5,626 nt of DNA from assembly GCA_021161995.1 (NCBI GenBank), contig JAGGZO010000034.1, positions 1 to 5,626 of the forward strand. The letters are read 5' to 3'. This document shows positions 1-5,626 of the stretch, in pieces. Origin of the DNA: Candidatus Aenigmatarchaeota archaeon (GTDB taxonomy: Archaea > Aenigmatarchaeota > Aenigmatarchaeia > CG10238-14 > SpSt-28). The translations under genes and the position numbers were made by a program. The first letter of the stretch is position 1. Every line of letters begins with the position of its first letter. The notes below the pieces were generated by a model. That model ran no database searches. It saw only the letters and a program-made list of their open reading frames with translations, and was not told the origin of the DNA.

Positions 1-461
1 CCAGCATTAGCATACTTTGGTTTCACACCAAACACAACAAGATACTTCTCTGCTATATCATTTGCTATCTTAACAGCATTCTCATAGTTTCTGTTTGGTT
101 TAACATAATGATCCGAAGGTAAAACGAGCACATTAGAATTGCTATATTTTCTTTCTATTTCCAATAAACCAAAAGTCACAGCTGGCAATGTATTTTTGCT
201 ATCTGGCTCTAAAATTATGTTTTCTTCTGGTATTTTAACATCTATATCGCGCAAATCGTCTAGAACTCTGAATTTGTATTCTTTATTAGTTACTATAAAA
301 ATATCTTCTGGTTTAGCATGTAACAGCGCTCTTTGAATAGTTTTTTGAAAGAGAGATTTACCCTCAAATATCCTTATGAACTGCTTTGGCATCAATCTTC
401 TGGAGAGAGGCCACAATCTTGTTCCTTTACCACCAGCTAGGACTAGCACTTTGATACTCAT
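1..461 (-). CDS. manC: Mannose-1-phosphate guanylyltransferase, N-terminal part (cut by window edge)
   Basis: This enzyme joins mannose-1-phosphate and GTP to give GDP-mannose, the cytoplasmic donor for surface glycans and glycoproteins. 153 complete codons are visible from the ATG at 461-459; the C-terminal part lies beyond the left edge. Residues 8-28 form the nucleotide-binding signature (LAGGKGTRLWPLSR, then PKQF). Residues 85-95 (EPDSKNTLPAV) match the family's EPxxxNTxPA block, and PSDH at 115-118 matches the PADH metal/sugar-nucleotide block. The end, FGVKPKYANAG, is what precedes the family's GYGYI motif, so the frame is intact to the edge. A TATA element about 25 nt upstream supports this ATG and a leaderless mRNA; no Shine-Dalgarno sequence is seen. 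The gene follows the MATE gene by 29 bp on the same strand. A related nucleotidyltransferase using another sugar is possible, but WPLSR and PKQF favour the mannose type. Whether a C-terminal isomerase domain is fused cannot be seen. Confidence 0.93.
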   Translation of the reverse strand, partial: MSIKVLVLAGGKGTRLWPLSRRLMPKQFIRIFEGKSLFQKTIQRALLHAKPEDIFIVTNKEYKFRVLDDLRDIDVKIPEENIILEPDSKNTLPAVTFGLLEIERKYSNSNVLVLPSDHYVKPNRNYENAVKIANDIAEKYLVVFGVKPKYANA

Positions 462-482
462 ATTATTCGATAAGAAGTAAAT

Positions 483-490
483 TTTTTATA
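483..490 (-). promoter_or_regulatory. TATA box for the mannose-1-phosphate guanylyltransferase gene
   Basis: On the minus strand TATAAAAA starts at the base directly after the MATE stop codon (493-491). Its centre is 25-26 nt from the ATG at 461, the usual archaeal TATA-to-start-site distance, so initiation is expected at or next to the ATG. The AT-rich stretch before it (TTAAATAA), within the end of the MATE gene, would hold the BRE. Seen: the motif and spacing. Inferred: promoter activity. Confidence 0.6.
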
Positions 491-1852
491 TTATTTAACA
501 AGTCTTTTTATCCAAGTCCAGCGTAGCAAATAAAGTATAGACAACAAACCAGCTATAACATTACTCAAACCCATAGCTATCCAGACACCACTAACTGAAG
601 AAAATAAATTAGATAAATAGTATGCCAAGGGAATTCTCAAAACCCAGAGTCTAAACAAACCTAAAAGCAAACTTTTCTTTGTTTGACCAGCAACTCTAAG
701 AGAATTTCTAGTTATACCAAAAAGAGCAAAGAATGGTAATGAAAAGATATAGTACTTGATAATTTTTGCACCAGTAGCTATGACATTTTCATCATTTATG
801 AAAACCTTTAGCACAGTATATCTACCAACAAACATCAAGATTGATGATAGAAGTAATATGCTAAAGTTCGCAACCAAAGCAAATTCCACAATTTTTTTAA
901 CTCTACCATATCTTTCAGCTCCTATGTTCTGACCTACCATAGTAGCCATCGCCTGACCAACACCCATCGATACTGAGAAAAACAAATTAACTATTCTTAT
1001 GACAATACCATAAGCTGCAACTGCAACGCTACCAAACAAATTAACTATAGAGATCATGATGATCATACCTATGTTGTTGAGTGAATTCCCCACCCCAGAA
1101 TGTATACCTATACTAAATATCCTTTTCATCAGATTACCATCTATCCCAAAATCTTTGAGAGATAACTTTATCCCATGTCTACCGGAAAAGAATATGTACA
1201 AACCTATAAGGGATGCTAAAGTATTGGAAAAGATTGTAGCAACTGCAGCACCAGCAACTCCTAACTTCGGAAATATGCTAACTCCAAATATAAGCAATGG
1301 ATCTAATATGGCATTCAAAATTATTGTGACTAAATTAACTTTTACAGGCATCATCATATCCCCCATAGCCCGCATAGAAAACGAGAAAACAAAACCGGCA
1401 AAAGCAAACGGAATTCCAAGAAATATTATCCTCATATAGATTTTTGCATTCTCATAAACATCTACAGGTGTTTTCATCAGTTTGAGTATATACCCAGAAA
1501 AAACAAAACCAAGGAGAGAAACAATTAAAGCAAATATAAACATACCAGAATACAAATTCCCTATTATTTTACTTACTTTCTTGAATTTACCAGCACCAAA
1601 ATATTGGGAAACTAAAGATAGACCAGCTATGACAAAACCAGCACCGAAGCTTATCATGGTAGCTATCACAGGCCATGAAACAGTTGGAGCAGAGACAGCT
1701 TCTTTGCCTAATCTACCTAGCCAAAAAGTATCTGCAAGATTATAAAGAACTTGTATCATGTTGATAAACATTAGGGGTAAAGCTAGTTTTAGCAAAGTCT
1801 TTTTTATATCTTCTTCTAGTATTTCTTTCCTCTTTCTATGCAGTTTTTTCAT
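491..1852 (-). CDS. MATE-family multidrug/cation antiporter
   Basis: This is a polytopic membrane protein of the MATE (NorM/DinF-like) family, which exports organic cations or other small molecules in exchange for Na+ or H+. At 453 residues it has the usual family length. It has a basic cytoplasmic N-terminus (about 1-22), then roughly 12 hydrophobic segments in two homologous halves. Typical landmarks are LPLMF..IQVLYNLADTFWLG (25-46), RAMGD...P (161-169), ILDPLLIFG..FPKLGVAGAAVAT (182-206), GQAMATMVGQNIGAERYGR (299-317) and the second-half counterpart RVAGQTKKS (386-394). I chose the ATG at 1852-1850 because GGTGAT lies just upstream; a TTG at 1873-1871 would add seven residues but sits at or before the predicted transcription start. 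It is divergent from gatE and 29 bp upstream of manC, with no T-rich terminator between, so some read-through into manC is possible. The substrate cannot be told from sequence; a lipid-linked sugar flippase role, suggested only by the neighbour, is speculative. Confidence 0.93.
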   Translation of the reverse strand: MKKLHRKRKEILEEDIKKTLLKLALPLMFINMIQVLYNLADTFWLGRLGKEAVSAPTVSWPVIATMISFGAGFVIAGLSLVSQYFGAGKFKKVSKIIGNLYSGMFIFALIVSLLGFVFSGYILKLMKTPVDVYENAKIYMRIIFLGIPFAFAGFVFSFSMRAMGDMMMPVKVNLVTIILNAILDPLLIFGVSIFPKLGVAGAAVATIFSNTLASLIGLYIFFSGRHGIKLSLKDFGIDGNLMKRIFSIGIHSGVGNSLNNIGMIIMISIVNLFGSVAVAAYGIVIRIVNLFFSVSMGVGQAMATMVGQNIGAERYGRVKKIVEFALVANFSILLLSSILMFVGRYTVLKVFINDENVIATGAKIIKYYIFSLPFFALFGITRNSLRVAGQTKKSLLLGLFRLWVLRIPLAYYLSNLFSSVSGVWIAMGLSNVIAGLLSILYLLRWTWIKRLVK

Positions 1853-1855
1853 CAA

Positions 1856-1861
1856 ATCACC
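1856..1861 (-). promoter_or_regulatory. Shine-Dalgarno sequence of the MATE gene
   Basis: GGTGAT on the minus strand ends 3 nt before the ATG at 1852. It matches the archaeal anti-Shine-Dalgarno complement (GGAGGTGAT) and decides the start in favour of ATG over the upstream TTG at 1873. The gap is rather short. It is the only clear Shine-Dalgarno sequence in the window. Confidence 0.55.
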
Positions 1862-1888
1862 AGAAGTATACAAAAAGGAAAGGTAATC

Positions 1889-1900
1889 TATATTTTTAAA
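1889..1900 (-). promoter_or_regulatory. TATA box for the MATE gene
   Basis: TTTAAAAATATA on the minus strand is centred about 42 nt upstream of the MATE ATG. With the usual spacing of about 25 nt, transcription would start near 1869, giving a leader of about 17 nt that contains the GGTGAT ribosome binding site. The surrounding region is AT-rich, so the exact box is uncertain. Confidence 0.5.
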
Positions 1901-1908
1901 TTCTTTAA

Positions 1909-1916
1909 TTTTAAAT
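1909..1916 (+). promoter_or_regulatory. TATA box for gatE
   Basis: TTTTAAAT is centred 24-25 nt upstream of the gatE ATG at 1937, which predicts a leaderless transcript. It lies only 8 bp from the divergent MATE TATA element, so both boxes would share the same short upstream stretch (1901-1908) where TFB contacts the BRE. Promoter function is inferred from motif and spacing. Confidence 0.5.
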
Positions 1917-1936
1917 CTTAACGGAAAATAAGGTTT

Positions 1937-3814
1937 ATGGAAGTTGATTACAAAAAATTAGGCTTAAAAGTTGGTTTTGAAATACATTTTCAGCTGAACA
2001 CAAAACATAAACTGTTCTGCGATTGTCCAACTACAATGAAAGAAAAAGAACCGATAGCAATAATCAAAAGAAAACTACACCCAGTAGCTGGAGAACTAGG
2101 TGAGGTAGATATTGCAGCTCAATATGAGTATCTAAGAGATAGAGAATTTTACTATGAGGTTTTTGAAAAGGAATCTTGCTTAATAGAACTAGATGAAGAA
2201 CCGCCAAAGCCAATAAACAAAGAAGCACTAAAAATAGCATTGCAAACTTCTATGTTACTAAATTGCTATATCCCAAACGAAGTTCAGGTGATGAGAAAAA
2301 CTGTTATAGACGGTTCTAACACTTCTGGTTTTCAAAGAACAACAGCAATTGGTTTTAATGGATATGTCGAATACAAAGGAAAGAAGATAAAAATTAATCA
2401 AGTTTCATTAGAAGAGGATGCATGCTCACTCAATAAAAAGGAGGGTAAAAAAATATTTTATAAATTAAACAGATTGGGTATACCTTTAATTGAGGTAACA
2501 ACAGGTATCATAGAAGGGTTTTCTCCTAAAGAAGTTGAGGAAATTGCTCTAAAAATAGGGATGATTGTAAAATCCACTGGAAAAGTGAAAAGAGGTCTTG
2601 GAACTATAAGGCAGGACGTAAACATTTCTATAGATGGTGGCGCAAGGGTAGAAATAAAGGGTGTTCAGAAACTTGAATGGATATCGAAGGTTATAGAGAA
2701 AGAAGTGGAAAGACAACTAAACTTGTTGAAAATAAGAGAAGAGATTAGAGCAAAAGGCATAACAACGATAGATGAAAAACCCGTTGATGTAACAAGTATC
2801 TTTGAAAAAACGGAATCAAAAATAATGAGATCTGTGATTAAAAAAGGTGGTAGAATATTTGCGTTTAAACTTCCGGGGTTTTCAGGTATGTTAAAAAGAA
2901 AGGTATCTGGAGATAAAACATTAGGTAAAGAACTAGCAGATTATGCAAAATCATTCGATCTAAAAGGTCTAATACATTCGGATGAAAATCTTGATAAATA
3001 TAAACTAACCAATGAATTCAAGAAGCTGAAAGAAATCCTTGGGGCAAAAGAAGATGATGCAATAGTTATAATAGGTGAATTTGACACAAACGGTAAAGTA
3101 TCTGAATTTGTGATAAAAAAAGTAAAAACGCTTTTGGAAAAAGGTTTGGAAAAAGAAGTTAGAGGTGCTAACGAAGACGGCACAACAAGATTCACGCGGC
3201 CATTACCAGGTTCTGCAAGGATGTATCCCGAAACAGACATACCACCAGTTATAATATCAGATGGTATGAAAAAAGATATTAAAAACTCCTTACCAGAAAC
3301 ACTAGATAAAAAACTGGAAAGATTCATTAACGAACTAAAGATACCAAAAGAAATAACTAGACAACTTATAAGATCAGAATTTTTGTATGTTTTCGAGAAT
3401 ATATTAAAGAAAAATCCAGAAATAGATCATAAATTTGTTGCTACATTCATAACATCAAAACTAAAGGAACTAAAAAGAAAATATAACTTAGATTTAGATG
3501 AACTAACGGATGAATTTCTTGAGAAAACGTTTAGTACCTATGCAGAAGGAAAAATTACAAGAGATGCAATAGAAGACATTATACTCGAATTTTTCAAATC
3601 AAAAATAGAAAACCCAGAGGAGATCATTGAAAAGTTAAACTTGTGGAAATTAGATGAAGATGAGGTAAAAAAAAGAATTGAAAAAATATTGAATAATCTA
3701 CCTGAAAACATGAAAAAGAACAAACAAAAGGTTATAGGAATGCTAATAGGAAAACTAAAAAAAGTAGCTGATGTAGAAACTATAACAAAAACAGCAAACT
3801 GGCTACTAAACTAG
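1937..3814 (+). CDS. gatE: Glu-tRNA(Gln) amidotransferase subunit E (GatE)
   Basis: GatE and GatD form the archaeal GatDE complex. GatE binds Glu-tRNA(Gln) and phosphorylates the glutamyl group with ATP; it is then amidated with ammonia released by GatD, giving Gln-tRNA(Gln). The 625 residues are of normal family length. The catalytic cradle (about 8-270) has GFEIHFQL (13-20, with metal-site E15 and H17), LFCDCPT (26-32), MRKTVIDGSNTSGFQRT (119-135), SLEEDA (157-162), RLGIPLIEVTT (179-189), GLGTIRQDVNIS (220-231) and RVEIKGVQ (237-244). An AspRS-like GAD insertion (about 280-405, with TLGKELADYAKS at 328-339) separates GatE from GatB. RPLPGSARMYPETDIPP (421-437) follows, then the helical YqeY-like tail (about 480-625). 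The ATG is set by the TATA element 25 nt upstream; AAGG nearby is a weak ribosome site at best. Its partner gatD is not in the window. It is the only plus-strand gene, and its 3' end overlaps the convergent methylthiotransferase gene. Confidence 0.97.
   Translation: MEVDYKKLGLKVGFEIHFQLNTKHKLFCDCPTTMKEKEPIAIIKRKLHPVAGELGEVDIAAQYEYLRDREFYYEVFEKESCLIELDEEPPKPINKEALKIALQTSMLLNCYIPNEVQVMRKTVIDGSNTSGFQRTTAIGFNGYVEYKGKKIKINQVSLEEDACSLNKKEGKKIFYKLNRLGIPLIEVTTGIIEGFSPKEVEEIALKIGMIVKSTGKVKRGLGTIRQDVNISIDGGARVEIKGVQKLEWISKVIEKEVERQLNLLKIREEIRAKGITTIDEKPVDVTSIFEKTESKIMRSVIKKGGRIFAFKLPGFSGMLKRKVSGDKTLGKELADYAKSFDLKGLIHSDENLDKYKLTNEFKKLKEILGAKEDDAIVIIGEFDTNGKVSEFVIKKVKTLLEKGLEKEVRGANEDGTTRFTRPLPGSARMYPETDIPPVIISDGMKKDIKNSLPETLDKKLERFINELKIPKEITRQLIRSEFLYVFENILKKNPEIDHKFVATFITSKLKELKRKYNLDLDELTDEFLEKTFSTYAEGKITRDAIEDIILEFFKSKIENPEEIIEKLNLWKLDEDEVKKRIEKILNNLPENMKKNKQKVIGMLIGKLKKVADVETITKTANWLLN
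3787..3791 (-). terminator. Possible short U-tract terminator of the methylthiotransferase gene
   Basis: On the minus strand a run of five T lies 15-19 nt past the methylthiotransferase stop codon, inside the gatE coding region; TTTGCTG just before it adds to the T-richness. Archaeal RNA polymerase can stop at T-runs without a hairpin. The run is short and could be codon use in gatE (AAA lysine codons), so this is a weak call. Confidence 0.2.
3806..3814. other. 9-bp tail-to-tail overlap of gatE and the methylthiotransferase gene
   Basis: The 9 bp CTAAACTAG holds both stop codons: TAG for gatE at 3812-3814 on the plus strand and TAG for the methylthiotransferase at 3808-3806 on the minus strand. 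There is no room for an intergenic terminator, so each transcript must run into the other gene's coding region, giving antisense 3' ends. Confidence 0.9.
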
Positions 3815-5080
3815 CTGTCCTATCAGATAGTTTGATTTAGCTTCTACGACTTCAACTTCAACAAACTTACCAAACAAATTTTCATCTGACTTTACAACCA
3901 CGGGTTTATAGGCAGAATTCCTTCCCATATATGTACCATTTTTACCGATTTCATCCACTATTATCTCACCAGACCATCCGATCCATTTTTCATTCCTCCT
4001 TATTTTTATTTCATTTATTATTTCATGTAAAACACGGGCCCTTTCATCAATAATTTTTCTCGGAAGTTGTGGTAGTTTATAGGCTTCTGTCAACGGTCTT
4101 GGCCAGAATTTAGAAAGATTGATTATATCTGGCTTTATTCTCTCTATAAGTTTCACTGTTTCTTCAAAATCACTTTCAGTTTCAGTAGGGTAACCAACTA
4201 TTATATCAGTCGATAATGTCAACTCCGGTATGCTTTCTCTGAACGTTTTTACCTGTCTGATGAAATCAGCTGCTTGATATCCTCTTTTCATATCACACAG
4301 AACTTTATCTGAACCTGATTGGACACAGAGATGCAAGAATTTAAATACATGATCGTTTTTATATGCTTCTATAAGTTTATCTATATATCTACCTAAAAAC
4401 GTTGGGTTCATCATTCCATTTCTTATGAAATACCTTTCATCAAAAACAGAAATTTTGTTGATCAAATCTGCTAAATCCTTTCCAAAATCAAAACCATAAA
4501 CACTATTATCCTGACTGGTTATCCATATCTCCCTAACGCCATCAATCAATGAATTCCTAACTCGTTTCACAATATCCTCTATAGAGTAACTAACAAGATT
4601 TCCTCTAGAGAGCTTAGTAGCACAATATGTACAATCTAGTAAGCATCCGGATGAAATCTGAACTATCTCAACAACAGGATTGAATCTAACATGAGGAACA
4701 TTTATCTTGTTCATTCTTTCAGAAGAAATAAAATCAACATATTTTCCGTTAATCGCATTTTTGACAGCATCGACTATTTTATCTATATCAAAAGGTCCTA
4801 CCAAAGAGATTTTATCGTAAAGTTGCCTAACCCTTTCTGGATATGTTTTAGGCATACATCCAACAACTATTACTGGTTTATCATATTCAGATAATTTCTT
4901 TATCCTGTATCTTATTTTCTCTTCAGTTGGTCCCTTGACAATGCATGTAAAAATAACGAAAAAATCAGCATTGTTTTCGTCAAAAATCCTAGTAAAACCA
5001 GCTTTTTCTAGTAGAGAAACGGCTATCTCAGCATCATTCTTGTTAGCGGTACATCCATACCACTCTAGATAAAATTTCAT
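3806..5080 (-). CDS. Radical SAM tRNA methylthiotransferase (CDKAL1/MtaB-like, ms2t6A37)
   Basis: The family adds a methylthio group to a modified adenosine at tRNA position 37, using SAM and two [4Fe-4S] clusters; archaeal members most likely act on t6A to give ms2t6A. The 424 residues are of normal length. The N-terminal methylthiotransferase domain (about 1-115) begins with YGCTANKNDAEI (8-19) and supplies the auxiliary-cluster cysteines C10, C46 and C75. The radical SAM domain (about 133-360) has the CxxxCxxC motif at C146, C150 and C153, TSQDNSVYG (188-196), VQSGSDKVL (253-261) and DIIVGYPTET (292-301). A TRAM RNA-binding domain fills about 363-424. All six cluster cysteines are present. 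C252 and C262, next to VQSGS, are unusual: as I recall the family, position 252 is usually proline. The start ATG (5080-5078) has a TATA element 24-25 nt upstream and no Shine-Dalgarno sequence. The upstream gene ends 30 bp away on the same strand. Confidence 0.94.
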   Translation of the reverse strand: MKFYLEWYGCTANKNDAEIAVSLLEKAGFTRIFDENNADFFVIFTCIVKGPTEEKIRYRIKKLSEYDKPVIVVGCMPKTYPERVRQLYDKISLVGPFDIDKIVDAVKNAINGKYVDFISSERMNKINVPHVRFNPVVEIVQISSGCLLDCTYCATKLSRGNLVSYSIEDIVKRVRNSLIDGVREIWITSQDNSVYGFDFGKDLADLINKISVFDERYFIRNGMMNPTFLGRYIDKLIEAYKNDHVFKFLHLCVQSGSDKVLCDMKRGYQAADFIRQVKTFRESIPELTLSTDIIVGYPTETESDFEETVKLIERIKPDIINLSKFWPRPLTEAYKLPQLPRKIIDERARVLHEIINEIKIRRNEKWIGWSGEIIVDEIGKNGTYMGRNSAYKPVVVKSDENLFGKFVEVEVVEAKSNYLIGQLV

Positions 5081-5100
5081 GCATTTTTGTTAACTAGAAG

Positions 5101-5108
5101 TTTTATAA
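5101..5108 (-). promoter_or_regulatory. TATA box for the methylthiotransferase gene
   Basis: TTATAAAA on the minus strand begins 2 nt after the stop codon of the upstream gene (5113-5111) and is centred 24-25 nt before the ATG at 5080, predicting a leaderless transcript. Motif and spacing are seen; activity is inferred. Confidence 0.6.
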
Positions 5109-5110
5109 TG

Positions 5111-5542
5111 CTATCTTCTTCTAGAATCGTTAAACAACTGATATATTGGCAATAATACATATTTCTTGAAATCGTCTTTTAGTCTGTCGAAATCGTTAAT
5201 ATCGACAACATTAGTAATCACCTTCCTCATCATTTCCTTTATTCTCACCTGTATTTCTTGTGTTCTAGCCGGATCAAGAGATTTATACCTAGAAGCAACT
5301 AAAGGTAATAGTTTATCTAAGTTATAGAGTAGTGCTAACTTAAAACCATCGAGATACTTGTTTGATGTTGAACTCAGCATTAGCTCCTTTCTAATTCTTT
5401 GAAATTCCTTTTCCATGAACGGATCTTTATACTTTAAGATTATAGCGTCTCCAACAAGCTTGACTTCTTTTGTGTCCAGCATATCGTATATTACCATAGC
5501 GAAAGCTAAAGGCTTAAGCTCGGTCATGGTTATTATTTCCAT
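5111..5542 (-). CDS. Uncharacterised 143-residue, mostly helical soluble protein
   Basis: I do not recognise this protein. From the ATG at 5542-5540 it has 143 residues, no signal peptide, no membrane segment and no cysteine, so a metal-cluster or zinc-finger role is unlikely. By eye it reads as helix (about 8-22), a short strand pair (26-38, VKLVGDAIILKY), and four helices (about 41-56, 62-83, 91-112 and 117-137), ending in a basic RRR tail. Charged and hydrophobic residues alternate as in a small helical bundle, which would suit a protein- or nucleic-acid-binding accessory factor, but no motif shows this. A TTG at 5563 would add seven residues, yet a TATA-like element about 26 nt before the ATG favours a leaderless start at 5542; an in-frame ATG at 5527 is a further option. 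It lies 30 bp upstream of the tRNA methylthiotransferase gene and 31 bp after another minus-strand gene. Coding status rests on the full-length open frame, ordinary composition and tight fit between neighbours. Confidence 0.8.
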   Translation of the reverse strand: MEIITMTELKPLAFAMVIYDMLDTKEVKLVGDAIILKYKDPFMEKEFQRIRKELMLSSTSNKYLDGFKLALLYNLDKLLPLVASRYKSLDPARTQEIQVRIKEMMRKVITNVVDINDFDRLKDDFKKYVLLPIYQLFNDSRRR

Positions 5543-5564
5543 AATATTATTATCTCTCAGCAAG

Positions 5565-5572
5565 TAATAAAA
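5565..5572 (-). promoter_or_regulatory. TATA-like element for the 143-residue protein gene
   Basis: TTTTATTA on the minus strand starts 1 nt after the preceding TGA stop (5576-5574) and is centred about 26 nt from the ATG at 5542. It is a poorer match to the archaeal TATA consensus than the other elements here, but its position matches them. Confidence 0.4.
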
Positions 5573-5573
5573 T

Positions 5574-5626
5574 TCATTTTGGGTGAATATATTCTTCCTT
5601 AATTTTCATAATAAGATCATCAATGC
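5574..5626 (-). CDS. C-terminal end of an unidentified gene (cut by window edge)
   Basis: One minus-strand frame is open from the right edge to a TGA at 5576-5574 and encodes 16 residues ending in KIKEEYIHPK; the other two minus frames stop within the first 21 bases. The charged, lysine- and glutamate-rich end resembles the tails of the other genes here, and a stop followed by a 31-bp spacer with a TATA-like element repeats the pattern of the other two same-strand junctions. The piece is too short for any function to be proposed. Confidence 0.5.
   Translation of the reverse strand, partial: IDDLIMKIKEEYIHPK

Noticed and set aside
1056..1439. 127-codon open frame on the plus strand inside the MATE gene
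   Set aside because: It lies wholly antisense to a clearly conserved MATE coding sequence, and its translation is rich in proline and isoleucine from reversed membrane-segment codons, with no motif or promoter of its own.
1853..1873. Seven-codon N-terminal extension of the MATE protein from a TTG
   Set aside because: The TTG lies at or before the predicted transcription start, while GGTGAT sits just before the internal ATG and the family-like N-terminus starts there.
2941..3327. 128-codon open frame on the minus strand inside gatE
   Set aside because: It is antisense to the GAD domain and following conserved part of GatE; the serine- and phenylalanine-rich translation is the usual reverse of lysine/glutamate-rich coding sequence.
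1937..3814. GatB rather than GatE
   Set aside because: GatB lacks the AspRS-like insertion and is about 470-490 residues; this protein is 625 residues with the insertion and GatE-type blocks such as RKTVIDGSNTSGFQRT.
3820..3830. Inverted repeat CTATC-A-GATAG just after the gatE stop, possible terminator hairpin
   Set aside because: A one-base centre cannot form a hairpin loop, the arms are only 5 bp, and the site is inside the coding sequence of the methylthiotransferase.
5543..5563. Seven-codon N-terminal extension of the 143-residue protein from a TTG
   Set aside because: The TTG lies only a few bases after the TATA-like element, so it would not be in the transcript; the ATG at 5542 has the same TATA spacing as the other genes.
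463..5573. Shared ACTT(C/G) string after the TATA element at three minus-strand promoters
   Set aside because: Its distance from both the TATA element and the ATG differs in the three cases, and such a short string is expected by chance in AT-rich DNA.

Overview
The window comes from an archaeon with an AT-rich genome. The strongest evidence is a complete GatE, the archaeal-specific subunit of Glu-tRNA(Gln) amidotransferase. It is supported by archaeal TATA-type promoters and an archaeal-type CDKAL1/MtaB-like tRNA methylthiotransferase. The compact layout (spacers near 30 bp, overlapping gene ends) would suit a small-genome lineage such as DPANN, but that placement is a guess.

Layout from left to right: the N-terminal third of a mannose-1-phosphate guanylyltransferase (minus strand, cut by the left edge); a complete MATE-family multidrug/polysaccharide-flippase-fold transporter (minus); an 84-bp divergent promoter region; gatE (plus); a tRNA methylthiotransferase (minus) whose 3' end overlaps that of gatE by 9 bp; a 143-residue protein I do not recognise (minus); and the last 16 codons of a further minus-strand gene at the right edge. 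No RNA genes, CRISPR arrays, insertion sequences or long repeats were seen, and no gap without a gene exceeds 84 bp.

Two genes act on tRNA: GatE helps make Gln-tRNA(Gln) by the indirect route, and the methylthiotransferase probably converts t6A37 to ms2t6A37. ManC would supply GDP-mannose for surface glycans; the MATE protein is a membrane antiporter. Nothing in the sequence ties these into one pathway.

The most noteworthy structure is regulatory. Four of the five gene starts have a TATA-like element centred 24-27 nt upstream of the ATG, so transcription should begin at or beside the start codon (leaderless mRNA). In the three same-strand junctions the TATA element comes directly after the previous stop codon, giving spacers of 29, 30 and 31 bp. 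The MATE gene is the exception: its TATA lies about 42 nt upstream and it has a GGTGAT Shine-Dalgarno sequence. I did not find a convincing new biological system here; the genes are mostly housekeeping, with one unrecognised small protein.
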